Positions 24,214 to 32,838 of a stretch of 64,000 nucleotides of DNA are shown here, piece after piece. Position 1 is the stretch's first letter, and the number at the start of each line of letters is the position of its first letter. The position numbers were made by a program, and so were the translations under genes. Below the pieces are notes generated by a model. The model did no database searches and had not been told where the DNA came from. It saw only the letters and a list, made by a program, of their open reading frames with translations. This stretch comes from Promineifilum sp. (lineage in GTDB: Bacteria > Chloroflexota > Anaerolineae > Promineifilales > Promineifilaceae): assembly GCA_020634335.1 (NCBI GenBank), contig JACKBY010000001.1, forward strand, positions 248,001 through 312,000, read 5' to 3'.

Positions 24214-26679
24214 TCAGCACTCGCTGTAGCCGCAGCTATTGCACTTGCGGCAGCCTTCTTCGTTGACGAGCGACGAGTTGCCGCAATCGGGGCACAGGTC
24301 GCCGACGATAGCCGTGGGGGCCGGCAGACTGGCCTGGGGCGAGCCGTGGCCGTTGCGGCCGTTGGCGTGGTGGGCCGGCGTTTCCTCGGCCGAACGGTCG
24401 AGGAATTCAGCCAGCACCTGAGCCACGCCGTCGGGCAGGGACAACACGCGCTGCGGCCCAAAGCCCAATGGCCGGCCGCCGCCAATGCCGCTGAGCTGAT
24501 TGACCACTTCCTTCAGACGGTCGCGCGGCGACACGGGCGAGGCCAGGCGTAGATTGTAGCTGATGAGCCGGCCGATGGCCTCGGAAACGGCCGCCGTGTC
24601 GCTGCCCGCCTTGGCTGTCTGGATGAAGACTTCGAACGGCTGCTCGTCGCCGTTGTGGTTGATCGTGACGTAGGTGGCCCCCAGCGGCGTGCTGATGCGG
24701 CTCGTCTCGCCGTGTAACACCCGGCTACGCGGCTTCTTCGTCTCGCGCCAGATCGTGAGTTGCTCGGCTGGTTTGGCAGCCGTTGCTTCGGCTTTGGCTT
24801 TGGCTTCCTTGGTGGCGTGGGTCTCCAGCGTCACCGTCTCGCGCGAGCCGGTGACGTAGACCGTCAGGCCCTTGCAGCCCAGGTCCCAGGCCAGCATATA
24901 GGCCTCGGCCACGGCTTCGGGGGTGGCCCCGGCGGGGAAATTACACGTCTTGGAGATGCTGTTATCCACAAAGGCCTGAATGGCCGCCTGCATACGGACA
25001 TGCTCCTCCGGCGTGATGTCGGACGACACGACGAAGGTGTTGCGGATGGCGGCCGGCAGTTTGTCGATGTGTTGGCAACTGCCCACACGATTGACCTCGT
25101 CGATAATCTCCTGACGGGTCGCCTCATCCAGCCCGGCGTCGAGCAGCGCGCGCTCAAACAGAGGGCTGGTGTACTGCAACTGCAAGTCCTTGCCGTTGTC
25201 GTTGACGTGGCGAACGTAGGCCAGGGCGAACACCGGCTCGCAGCCGTAGCCCTCGATGCCGGCGACGGTGGCGATGGTGCCGGTGGGGGCGACCGTGGTC
25301 TGGGCTGCGTTGCGGATGCCGTGCGTCTGGATGTCGGCCACAAGCCCGTCCCAGTCGAGCGCCGGGCGACCGTAACGCTTCTTGCTCTTCACCGCAGCCT
25401 GGGGAACCGACCACTTGAAAGCTTGTGGATCGTATATGCTGCCCTCGATAGCCAGGAAAGGGCCGCGCTCGCGGGCCAGTTCGACGCTGGTGCGCATACT
25501 GTGGTAGCGGATGAACTCGACGATGGCCCCGGCCAGCGCCTGGCCTTCCTCGCTGCCGTAGCGCACGCCGATGCGATAAAACAGATCGCCCAGCCCCATG
25601 ATGCCCAGGCCGATGCGGCGGGCGTTGAGCGCGGCCACGCGCAGTTGAGGCACGGCCGGCACGTAGGCGTTGGCGGTCACGACGTTGTCGAGAAAGTGGG
25701 TCGATTCTTCGGTCGAGCGTTGCAGCAGTTGCCAGTCGATTTGGCCGTCTTCGGTCACGTGGCGGCCGAGGTTGATCGATCCCAGGCAGCAATTCTCGTA
25801 GGGGCCGAGCCACTGCTCGCCGCAGGGGTTGGTGGCTTCCAGTTCATAGAGATGAGGCACAGGGTTGGATCGGTTGGCCGCGTCGAGGAACAACACGCCC
25901 GGCTCGCCGTTGCGATGGGCATACTTGACGATTTCGTCGAAAATATCGCGCGCGCGAACAGTGCGCCACACCTGGCCGTCGCGGGGGTTGATCAGATCAA
26001 AGTCGGCGTCGTCCTTCACGGCGTGGATGAACTTATCGGTGACGCCGACGGAGATGTTGAAGTTGGTGATGGCGTATTCACTGGCCTTGCAGGAAATGAA
26101 CTCGAGAATATCCGGGTGATCGACGCGCAGCACGGCCATGTTGGCCCCGCGCCGCGTGCCGCCCTGGGCAATCTCGCCGAAGGCTTGATCGTAGACGCGC
26201 AGGAAGCCGACGGGGCCGGTAGCCTTGCCGGCCGAGGATTTGACGTAGTCGTCCTTGGGCCGCAGCCGCGAGAAGGCGAAGCCGTTGCCGCCGCCCGTTT
26301 GCTGGATGAGAGCCGCGTCGCGCAGCGTCTGGAAGATGCCGGCCGGGTCTCGCCCCATGTCGTCGGCGATGGGCAGCACGAAGCAGGCGGCCAACTGTCC
26401 TAACGGCGTGCCCGCCCCGGTGAAGGTGGGGCTGTTGGGGAAGAAGCGCAGATCGGTCAGTAATCTATAGAAAGCTTCTTCGGTGGCGGCCACGTCTGCG
26501 CCGTGATCGGCTTCGACCAGCGCGATGTGATGGGCGACGCGACGGAACATCTCCTCGACGTTCTCGATCGGCTGGCCGTCGGGGCCGCGCCGCAGATACC
26601 GACGGCGCAGGACGGCCATACTGTTTTCGGGCAGCGATAAAGTGGCTTGATCGTTGAGGGGTGCAACGGCTGTGGACAT
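24214..26679 (-). CDS. nrdJ: Adenosylcobalamin-dependent (class II) ribonucleotide reductase
   Basis: 821 aa. Substrate-site and radical-site motifs are FSRLRPKDDYVKSSAGKATG, GGTRRGANMAVL, the NPCGEQ loop with its conserved Cys and NCCLGSINLGRHV, and the ATVAPTGTIATVAGIEGYGCEP region. The C-terminal tail CPDCGNSSLVNEEGCRKC plus NSCGYSEC is a zinc ribbon carrying the redox cysteines. It makes deoxyribonucleotides using B12, independent of oxygen. ATG 26679 is chosen for its AGGAGG at 10-base spacing. The transcript has a structured ~115-base leader. Confidence 0.95.
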   Translation of the reverse strand: MSTAVAPLNDQATLSLPENSMAVLRRRYLRRGPDGQPIENVEEMFRRVAHHIALVEADHGADVAATEEAFYRLLTDLRFFPNSPTFTGAGTPLGQLAACFVLPIADDMGRDPAGIFQTLRDAALIQQTGGGNGFAFSRLRPKDDYVKSSAGKATGPVGFLRVYDQAFGEIAQGGTRRGANMAVLRVDHPDILEFISCKASEYAITNFNISVGVTDKFIHAVKDDADFDLINPRDGQVWRTVRARDIFDEIVKYAHRNGEPGVLFLDAANRSNPVPHLYELEATNPCGEQWLGPYENCCLGSINLGRHVTEDGQIDWQLLQRSTEESTHFLDNVVTANAYVPAVPQLRVAALNARRIGLGIMGLGDLFYRIGVRYGSEEGQALAGAIVEFIRYHSMRTSVELARERGPFLAIEGSIYDPQAFKWSVPQAAVKSKKRYGRPALDWDGLVADIQTHGIRNAAQTTVAPTGTIATVAGIEGYGCEPVFALAYVRHVNDNGKDLQLQYTSPLFERALLDAGLDEATRQEIIDEVNRVGSCQHIDKLPAAIRNTFVVSSDITPEEHVRMQAAIQAFVDNSISKTCNFPAGATPEAVAEAYMLAWDLGCKGLTVYVTGSRETVTLETHATKEAKAKAEATAAKPAEQLTIWRETKKPRSRVLHGETSRISTPLGATYVTINHNGDEQPFEVFIQTAKAGSDTAAVSEAIGRLISYNLRLASPVSPRDRLKEVVNQLSGIGGGRPLGFGPQRVLSLPDGVAQVLAEFLDRSAEETPAHHANGRNGHGSPQASLPAPTAIVGDLCPDCGNSSLVNEEGCRKCNSCGYSEC

Positions 26680-26725
26680 GATTAACAATACCTCCTCGCG
26701 TTATATTTAACTTGCCGGGGCTTCG

Positions 26726-26830
26726 ACCAGATAGTCACAAAATACCCCCATATATGGGGGATTGATACCAGTACAGTGGCTTATCTGGTGAAGAGAGCGG
26801 CATTATAACATGGCCCAAGGGCAAGCGCAA
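26726..26830 (-). promoter_or_regulatory. Promoter and structured leader of nrdJ with 16-bp palindrome
   Basis: On the minus strand TTGCGC (26830-26825), 17 bases, TATAAT (26807-26802). Downstream lies a perfect palindrome, CCCCCATATATGGGGG (26745-26760). It is itself enclosed by arms ACCAGATA (26726-26733) and TATCTGGT (26782-26789) that extend into CTTC/GAAG. The ATATAT core resembles the centre of NrdR boxes, but the outer bases differ from the common consensus. NrdR binding or an RNA switch are alternatives. Confidence 0.5.
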
Positions 26831-26930
26831 TACTCTTGCCTTAAAATTTCAGAACAGATTATCTAGTTCGCCACAAATGGCCTCAGGCCTTGTTGTCGGC
26901 GGTCAAACAGAGAGAAGTATGGTCGCCGAT

Positions 26931-27656
26931 TCAGGGAGCATTGTTGGCATTTGCATAGCCCTCGCCCGCACCCACGCACGCGGGCCATGGGTCCTCCCCA
27001 GCCAGTAGCGCAGCCAGGGCGGGCGTATCGCCATAGACGCCACGGTGGCGCGGCTCGACCAGGGCGGCTATATGGGTCATGATGAGGCACGTATAGTCTG
27101 CCAAATCGCGGCTGCGCGGGCGATGGCCCAGGTCGGGCAGCGTGAACGACGGGCCGATGCGCATGGTGACGGTCACGCGACGCAAACGACGCACGCCGGC
27201 GAAGAGAACGTCGGTGTTGCTGAGGCCGACGGGCAGAATGGGCGCGCCGGACTGGGATGCCAGATAAGCGGCGCCGTCCTTGGCCGGCTGCATGGCGCCG
27301 ATCCGGCTGCGCGTGCCTTCGGGAGCCAGGGCGAAGACGCAGCCCTGCTCCAGCGCGGCCAACGCCTCGCGCAGCGCCTGCCGGTCGACCTCGCCGCGAT
27401 TGACGAAGATCACGCCCAGCCACGACATGAGCGGCCCCCACAGCCAATGGCGGGCCCATTTCTCTCCGGCGAAATAGCGCCAGGGCTGGTTGGGAAAGCC
27501 CACGAAGACAATGCCGATGTCGGCCGTGCTCAGATGGTTGACGGCCAGAATAAAGGGCCTGTCAGTGGGGATATTCTCGCGGCCGAGCACCACCAACCGG
27601 CACAATAGCTTCTGGAGCAGGGTGAAAACCAGGCGAGAAATTCGAAAACGCCACAT
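26931..27656 (-). CDS. PlsC-type 1-acyl-sn-glycerol-3-phosphate acyltransferase-like protein
   Basis: 241 aa. The acyltransferase block I is NHLSTAD (NHx4D type), block III is LAPEGTRSR, and block IV is APILPVGLSN. A hydrophobic N-terminus (LVFTLLQKLLCRLVVLG) would anchor it to the inner membrane. It probably acylates lysophosphatidate or a related lysolipid. The C-terminal ~30 residues are low in family similarity. It stands alone; the region 26680-26930 upstream of nrdJ separates the two genes. Confidence 0.88.
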   Translation of the reverse strand: MWRFRISRLVFTLLQKLLCRLVVLGRENIPTDRPFILAVNHLSTADIGIVFVGFPNQPWRYFAGEKWARHWLWGPLMSWLGVIFVNRGEVDRQALREALAALEQGCVFALAPEGTRSRIGAMQPAKDGAAYLASQSGAPILPVGLSNTDVLFAGVRRLRRVTVTMRIGPSFTLPDLGHRPRSRDLADYTCLIMTHIAALVEPRHRGVYGDTPALAALLAGEDPWPACVGAGEGYANANNAP

Positions 27657-27803
27657 CGTGGCGCACTATAGCAGAATCACCTACCGCGTCAAAAAGACCC
27701 GCCGGCCCGTTCTACCCCGCGGGCAGCGGGAATGTGACGTTTATTGCCTGAACGAGTGACATCTGCCACATGTGCGGCTCCCCATTTTTCGCTACACTGC
27801 TGG

Positions 27804-27809
27804 TATAGA
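27804..27809 (+). promoter_or_regulatory. Extended -10 promoter candidate for the 27883 gene
   Basis: TGGTATAGA (27801-27809) is an extended -10 element with no good -35. It would give a ~65-base leader before the ATG at 27883, which has a GGGAGGCAACTG ribosome site. The rest of 27657-27882 holds no further feature I can support. Confidence 0.35.
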
Positions 27810-27882
27810 GCAAGCGTTCGGCAGGATTTCCAATCCTCAGTAGCGCATGGGGGGTGCTTGATGATCGAGAGGGAGGCAACTG

Positions 27883-28482
27883 ATGGTATCAAAGGACGCA
27901 GAACAGGACGTATTGAAGCGTGACCTGGCGATAGCGGTGGCGATGGCTGACGGGATGGCCGGCTACCTGCGAAGCGACGTTACCTGGTGGGATATGGGCC
28001 GGCGGGACATGCCCCTTCTGACCATCGGCGGCTATCTGATGCGCCGGCGGCGGCTGGGCGTTCTCGAATATCTCTTGCATCAGCCGGAGCGCCAAACCAT
28101 GACGGCAGCCAACGCGGCGTTTGACAGGCTTGTGGACGACAACGTCGTGCGCTTCGAAGAGCGGGCTTTGTCGGAGTTGGGGGCGCGAATTCGCGAGTGG
28201 ACTGTTTATCTGCGCGACCTGACATTATCCCATCGCCTGGCGGCCGATAGGACACGCTATGTTTATCTGGCCGATAGCCGCGTCGTCATTGAGGAGTTGA
28301 TGCAAAAACTGGGTGCGGCGCCGTTCCAGCTAGCTGAGCACATTCGCCATGACGTGTCTGCCCTTGACCATCGATTGACGGCGGGGTGGACGCCGAACGC
28401 TTTTATCTGGTCGCCGGTTTGGACGCCGGCCTATCCGTCCGATACCTACTGGTGGCTCTACGGCCATCCGAAGGCCGATTAA
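27883..28482 (+). CDS. Hypothetical protein, mostly alpha-helical
   Basis: 199 aa, no signal peptide or membrane helix. The N-terminal half is helical and rich in Arg/Met (GGYLMRRRRLGVLEYLLHQP). A charged middle is followed by a Trp/Pro-rich tail (AFIWSPVWTPAYPSDTYWWL). The residue pattern and strong ribosome site support real coding, but I do not recognise the family. It is flanked by genes on the other strand, so it is monocistronic. Confidence 0.6.
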   Translation: MVSKDAEQDVLKRDLAIAVAMADGMAGYLRSDVTWWDMGRRDMPLLTIGGYLMRRRRLGVLEYLLHQPERQTMTAANAAFDRLVDDNVVRFEERALSELGARIREWTVYLRDLTLSHRLAADRTRYVYLADSRVVIEELMQKLGAAPFQLAEHIRHDVSALDHRLTAGWTPNAFIWSPVWTPAYPSDTYWWLYGHPKAD

Positions 28483-28590
28483 TCCCGATTGGGTTAAGAA
28501 TGAAACACGGATGGAACATGGATTATAAGGATAAACCTTTCATACCATCGCTCTATCTGTGATAACTTCTTAGCCGGCCCGGACACCGAC

Positions 28591-29235
28591 TCAGAAGCCG
28601 GACCAACTGTGGCGCTGCTCGCGCCAGACGTCGGCCTGGTTGTGGTAGCCGTTGCGCTCCCAGAATCCCGGCTTGTCGTCGGCGCGAAACTCCAACCCAC
28701 GCAGCCATTTGCCGCCTTTCCAGAAGTACTTGTCGTCGCCGCGCCGCCCGGGAATGACGCCAGCCACGCCGCGCAGCGGGTAGCCGTGGTCGGGGGAGAG
28801 GGGCTGGCCGTCGTAGTGCGTCGCCAGGATGAAGCCATCCTGCAGAACGAATTCGATGGGCGTGTTGGTGGTGTAGTTGTATTCGCAATGCTGGACGACG
28901 AATTTGGCTTCCGGTCGCGGCCGGATGAACCCCTCTTTGACCAGGGTCGATATAGCCACGCCTTCCCAAACGGTGTTGAACTTCGACCAACGGGTGACGC
29001 AGTGGATGTCGAGTATGATCTGTGTTCGCGGCAACTGGTTAAATTCTTCCCACGTCCAGCGGCGTTCGTCCGCCACCAGACCGAAAACGCGAAAATCCCA
29101 GGTCGCCAGATCTGTCTTGGGCACAGGGCCATAATGCAGGACGGGAAATTTGATCGTGGCTGATTGGCCGGGCGGCAGCCTATCCTGCTCCTTCATTCGT
29201 TTTTCCAGATCGCGTCGTTCTCGTTGATCAAACAT
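28591..29235 (-). CDS. Sulfite oxidase-like molybdopterin oxidoreductase
   Basis: 214 aa, a single Mo-cofactor domain of the SUOX/MsrP fold without haem or signal peptide. The Mo-ligating cysteine is in LDIHCVTRWSKF (Cys79). Other family segments are DFRVFGLVADERRWTWEEF, VQHCEYNYTTNTPIEF, YPLRGVAGVIPGRRGDDKYF and WLRGLEF. ATG 29235 is preceded by GAGAGGAATC. It is likely a cytoplasmic reductase or oxidase of unknown substrate. A 93-residue hypothetical is encoded just upstream on the same strand. Confidence 0.88.
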   Translation of the reverse strand: MFDQRERRDLEKRMKEQDRLPPGQSATIKFPVLHYGPVPKTDLATWDFRVFGLVADERRWTWEEFNQLPRTQIILDIHCVTRWSKFNTVWEGVAISTLVKEGFIRPRPEAKFVVQHCEYNYTTNTPIEFVLQDGFILATHYDGQPLSPDHGYPLRGVAGVIPGRRGDDKYFWKGGKWLRGLEFRADDKPGFWERNGYHNQADVWREQRHSWSGF

Positions 29236-29264
29236 GTTGATTCCTCTCGCAGGATAGGGTGCGA

Positions 29265-29546
29265 CTAGCCGTATCGCTTCAGCAACGCGCGCGCGTAGTA
29301 AGCTTGCCAGTCGGTGCCGGGGGCGTTGCGCTGCACCTCGCGGTCGAGGGTGACGAGCAAGTAGACCAGCTCGCTTTTGGTAAATTGCGCGTTCAGCAGC
29401 CCGGCCAGCCGGTCGCGCAGATAGCCGGCATACCAAATAGGCCAATCAGGGTCAGCGCCGTCGGTATCGAGGTATGCTTCATGATGGGCTTGGCCCGCTT
29501 CTTTCAAAATATTTTCCAATTCCTTCCGCTTTGTCGCGTCAACCAC
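29265..29546 (-). CDS. Small helical hypothetical protein
   Basis: 93 aa. It contains KRKELENILKEAGQAHHEAY, a WPIWYAGYLRDRLAGLL helix and a C-terminal WQAYYARALLKRYG. Amphipathic helices dominate. It is 29 bases from the molybdoenzyme start and probably co-transcribed. I do not recognise the family; similar short acidic helical proteins occur next to oxidoreductases. Confidence 0.6.
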   Translation of the reverse strand: MVDATKRKELENILKEAGQAHHEAYLDTDGADPDWPIWYAGYLRDRLAGLLNAQFTKSELVYLLVTLDREVQRNAPGTDWQAYYARALLKRYG

Positions 29547-29658
29547 GAAGTCACCTTTCTCTTTATGATTTCAAGACGTAGATATCCACGATGATCTTAC
29601 CAAATCGTCACCCTATCTTACGCCATGGCGATCTTCCGGCAAGCTTTACATTAATTTA

Positions 29659-29780
29659 CCGGAAAAACAGGGTTTTCCGGCAATAGGCAGGGTTTTTCAG
29701 TAATCGGCCCTTCTCTGCTGCGCCGCTTTCTTAACCGGCTCCACGGCTTAGCTTTTCCAGCCGGCGCATCCGGTGCTACA
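29659..29780. repeat. Intergenic repeat cluster with degenerate copy C
   Basis: In the 420-base space 29547-29966 there is a hairpin CCGGAAAA/TTTTCCGG (29659-29680), then a CAGGGTTTTTCAG block, then CCGCTTTCTTAACCGG (29723-29738), one base different from the module in copy B, and CCGGTGCTAC (29770-29779), shared with copy A. The order, read in reverse, follows copy A. The rest of this space holds only the promoter at 29909. Confidence 0.6.
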
Positions 29781-29908
29781 TTCCCAACGATTGACAACTG
29801 CAATGCCCTGTGCCGACAGGCCGCTTTTTGGCAAGCGACGGCGAACGCAGCTAAAATGCGCGCTGAATCAGCTGGCTTTCATCGACTGTGCGATGCGTAG
29901 CCGTCGAA

Positions 29909-29937
29909 TTGACAGGTCTTTGTCGTTAGCCTTTAAG
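29909..29937 (+). promoter_or_regulatory. Promoter of the PP2C/FHA cluster
   Basis: TTGACA (29909-29914), 17 bases, TTTAAG (29932-29937). Transcription would begin ~23 bases before the ATG at 29967. Confidence 0.5.
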
Positions 29938-29966
29938 CGACCTATCCCTCATGTTATGGGGACACC

Positions 29967-30935
29967 ATGAATGAAATCATCTGCCCCAGTTGCTATCGGC
30001 TGAACCGGCAGGGAGCCAGGTTTTGCGCGGCCTGCGGCCGCGTGCTGGCCGTGTCGTCGACCAACGACGGTGACGAAGCGCCCACGCGGCCGAGCGCCCC
30101 AACGCCGTCTGATGGTGCCCGGTCCGACGATGCCCACACCATCCCTATGGCGCGGAGCCTTGATCTCCATGTCGGTCGCCGCACCGACGTCGGCCGGCGA
30201 CGCGAGATCAACGAGGATAGCTTGCTGGCCCTCGATTTGTTCTGGACCAACCGCTCGTCCGGCCGCCCGGCGGGGTTGTTCGTGGTGGCCGACGGCATGG
30301 GCGGGCACAAAGGCGGCGAGATCGCCAGCGGGATGCTGGTTCGCTCGCTGGCCCGGCAGGCAGTCGATGAATGGCTGCCAGGCATGATCGAGGCGCCGGA
30401 CGAACCGGCTGTCTGGAGCGATTGGCTGGTGGCGGCCATCCAGCGGGGCAACACCGAGATATTCGAATGGTCACGTCAGGCCGGCTTCGAGATGGGCACG
30501 ACCGTGGTGGCCGCTGTTGTGGTGGGCGACCAGGCCTACATCGCCCACGTCGGCGATAGTCGCGCCTATCGGGTGAACGCCGGTGGCATCGTGCGGCTGA
30601 CGGTCGATCACTCTTTGGTCGAAAGCTTGGTCTCCGCTCGTCAGATTAGCCCCGAGGAAGCGCGACATCACCCGCAGTCCAACGTAATTTATCGTACGAT
30701 TGGCGATCATCCGCAGGTTGTCGTCGACTTGAAGTCTTTACGACTGCTACCCGGCGATCGCCTCCTCCTTTGTTCCGATGGTCTGAGCGGGATGTTGACC
30801 GACGAGATGATCAGGGCCGAGATCATGGCTGCGGAGGCGCCCCAGAGCGCCTGTGTGGGTCTGGTCGACGCGGCCAACGAGGCCGGTGGCGAGGACAATT
30901 GCAGCGTGATCCTCATCGAACTGAAACCTCTATGA
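29967..30935 (+). CDS. PP2C-type Ser/Thr protein phosphatase with N-terminal zinc ribbon
   Basis: 322 aa. A four-Cys zinc ribbon (Cys6, Cys9, Cys20, Cys23) is followed by a linker. The PP2C core runs from ~residue 68: RRREINEDSLLALDLF, VVADGMGGHKGGEIAS (metal-binding DGMGG), AYIAHVGDSRAYRV, LLLCSDGLSGML and the final AGGEDNCSVILIE. All metal-binding Asp residues are present. It would dephosphorylate Ser/Thr-phosphorylated proteins, the ligands of the FHA domains encoded next. No Ser/Thr kinase gene is in the window. Confidence 0.92.
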   Translation: MNEIICPSCYRLNRQGARFCAACGRVLAVSSTNDGDEAPTRPSAPTPSDGARSDDAHTIPMARSLDLHVGRRTDVGRRREINEDSLLALDLFWTNRSSGRPAGLFVVADGMGGHKGGEIASGMLVRSLARQAVDEWLPGMIEAPDEPAVWSDWLVAAIQRGNTEIFEWSRQAGFEMGTTVVAAVVVGDQAYIAHVGDSRAYRVNAGGIVRLTVDHSLVESLVSARQISPEEARHHPQSNVIYRTIGDHPQVVVDLKSLRLLPGDRLLLCSDGLSGMLTDEMIRAEIMAAEAPQSACVGLVDAANEAGGEDNCSVILIELKPL

Positions 30936-31021
30936 GCTATGTCGGCTAAACGACGGCTAATGTGAAGAGTACGGTATAATGGCGACCATCGTCTTAGGGC
31001 GATGAACCTGGAAGGATTGAT

Positions 31022-31558
31022 ATGAGCGAGATAATCTGCCCGAATTGCGGCGCACCGGCCCAGGAGGGCGCAGCCTTTTGTGATAACTGCGGCGCGGCGC
31101 TGCCGGCCGGCATTTGTCCCAATTGCCAGGCCCCCGTTCGGTTGGATGCCCATTTTTGTGACCATTGCGGCCATCCGTTGCACGAGCAGCCGGCCGTCGA
31201 CGTGGTGTCCGGCAGTGACCCAGCGGCGGAGGCGGCTCCTCGACTCCTGGTCTTGCCGGCCGGGCACGTGCTGGCCCTGACGCCGGAACAGGATAGTTAC
31301 GTGATCGGCCGTGTCGACCCCGCCAGCGGTAGCTACCCTGAAGTTGATCTCGTCCCTTTCGGCGGCGAAGAAGGCGGCGTATCGCGCCGCCACGCCCAAA
31401 TCACGCGCCGCGACGACCGATACTTCATCGAGGACCTCAATTCGGTCAATTATACATTCGTGAACAAACACAAGATCGCCGTCGGCAACCCCTTTCCTTT
31501 GCAGGACGGGGATGAAATTCGGCTCGGTCGCGTGCTCTTGCGATTCAAGGTCGGCTGA
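31022..31558 (+). CDS. Double zinc-ribbon protein with C-terminal FHA domain
   Basis: 178 aa. Two treble-clef ribbons are visible: Cys6/9/20/23 and Cys32/35/46/49 (ICPNCGAP, FCDNCG, ICPNCQAP, FCDHCG). Residues ~85-175 form an FHA phosphothreonine-binding domain: YVIGRVDP, GVSRRHAQITRRDDRYFIED, then LNSVNYTFVN. The SRRH phosphopeptide-contact motif is intact. It is probably an adaptor that reads Thr phosphorylation. TATAAT at 30975-30980 and a GGAAGGA ribosome site precede it. Confidence 0.9.
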   Translation: MSEIICPNCGAPAQEGAAFCDNCGAALPAGICPNCQAPVRLDAHFCDHCGHPLHEQPAVDVVSGSDPAAEAAPRLLVLPAGHVLALTPEQDSYVIGRVDPASGSYPEVDLVPFGGEEGGVSRRHAQITRRDDRYFIEDLNSVNYTFVNKHKIAVGNPFPLQDGDEIRLGRVLLRFKVG

Positions 31559-31602
31559 TTGACGTCGAACTGCCGCACCGGTCCGGCAATTGGAGAAGGC
31601 TG

Positions 31603-32739
31603 ATGGAACCTGTCTATTGCCCCAATGGACACCCCAACCGCCCCGGAACGCGCATTTGTATGGTGTGCCGGGCGCTTGTGCCGTCGTCAACGCCGGAAGT
31701 TTTGCCGCGCCGGCAGCCGGATCGGGATACGCCATCGAGCGCCGCGCCTCTGGCCTCGCTTGCCGGACAACCAACCGCAGAAATCCCGCCGCTTGAAGAA
31801 AAGGCCCCGGTAAAGAGGAGCCGCGTCTGGCTTTGGCTTCTGCTGTTACTGTCGTTCATGTTGCTGTGCGCGGCGGTCGTCTGGTTGCTTTTTTACCCCG
31901 TCTTCCGAATGACTCGTACCCCCAACGAACAGGTCACCGTCGCGTTTGAAACGATTTCCGCCCCCGTCGTCGCTGTGGTTACGACCGTCTCGACCGCCAC
32001 TCAGGAAGCTGCGCCCACTGATGTCCCCTCGCCCACCGCAACGGCCGCCACCAGCGATATCTCGCCCACGGCCGTCGCCACGATCACGCCGTTGCCGACG
32101 ATTGTCGGGGTTGTGGTCACCCCCACCATCGCCTTTGGCCCGGACGCCAACTTTATTCAGAACGGCCTGTTCGCTGATGACTGGAGCAATGGCTGGACCA
32201 GCGAGACGGCCGGCGGAACGAACGCCATCGAAATGCGACCCGCGCCCGATGGGCCCGGCGGGCAGGTGGTTCATCTGGAAGGCAGTGGGCCGGGGATGGC
32301 GCGTCTCGCGCAGCGGGTTGTCCTCACCTACCCGGTTGAAAGCTTGATCTTTCGCGGCCGATTTCGCCTGGCGGGCGTGTCCGCCGGCGAAACGGAGGGC
32401 CGCGGCGCACTCATCCTGCGCTATGAGGATGCTGCCGGCGAGCCGATTGGCGAGACAGTATGGCTCGACGGCTCGGCGAACGCCACTCGCTTGTGGGGCG
32501 TGCCGCCCTGGCCGCCGTTCGGGCCGAACGTGAGCGTGCGTTACGTCGATGAAGCGTGGCAATCGGTCGAGTTGCGGCTGGGGCAGGAGTTTGCCCAGGC
32601 ACTGCCCAACCTGGACATGTCCGAAGTGCGGCAACTGACTATATTCTTGGCTGTGGCGGGCAGCGAGGCGTGTGCGCCGGCCGGTTGCGCGACGATGCTG
32701 GAAGTCGCCGAGCTTTCCTTAACGGCCGAAGGGCCATAG
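31603..32739 (+). CDS. Zinc-ribbon membrane-anchored protein with extracytoplasmic domain
   Basis: 378 aa. A short ribbon CPNGHPNRPGTRICMVC (Cys6, His10, Cys19, Cys22) is at the N-terminus. One membrane helix lies at ~residues 71-98 (WLWLLLLLSFMLLCAAVVW). A Thr/Pro-rich linker follows, then a beta-rich domain from ~residue 180 that reads like a carbohydrate-binding-type jelly roll (NLFADDWSNGWTSE is similar to such lectin starts). It shares the cluster's zinc-ribbon head. Function unknown; perhaps it links surface state to the internal phosphosignalling proteins. Confidence 0.72.
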   Translation: MEPVYCPNGHPNRPGTRICMVCRALVPSSTPEVLPRRQPDRDTPSSAAPLASLAGQPTAEIPPLEEKAPVKRSRVWLWLLLLLSFMLLCAAVVWLLFYPVFRMTRTPNEQVTVAFETISAPVVAVVTTVSTATQEAAPTDVPSPTATAATSDISPTAVATITPLPTIVGVVVTPTIAFGPDANFIQNGLFADDWSNGWTSETAGGTNAIEMRPAPDGPGGQVVHLEGSGPGMARLAQRVVLTYPVESLIFRGRFRLAGVSAGETEGRGALILRYEDAAGEPIGETVWLDGSANATRLWGVPPWPPFGPNVSVRYVDEAWQSVELRLGQEFAQALPNLDMSEVRQLTIFLAVAGSEACAPAGCATMLEVAELSLTAEGP

Positions 32740-32838
32740 CCTGGACAGGCCTGACAGGTCGACGGTAAACATGCCGGGTAGAGTCAACATCGCAGCCGAT
32801 CTGTTCGGTCTATAAATATTTCTGGAGAACGTGACGCC

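Noticed and set aside
24760..26403. A 547-codon open frame opposite the ribonucleotide reductase.
   Set aside because: The reductase motifs on the minus strand are unequivocal; the antisense frame is a composition shadow.
26680..26810. Cobalamin riboswitch before the B12-dependent reductase.
   Set aside because: GCCACTG is present, but the B12-box and the long multi-stem core are missing and the leader is too short.
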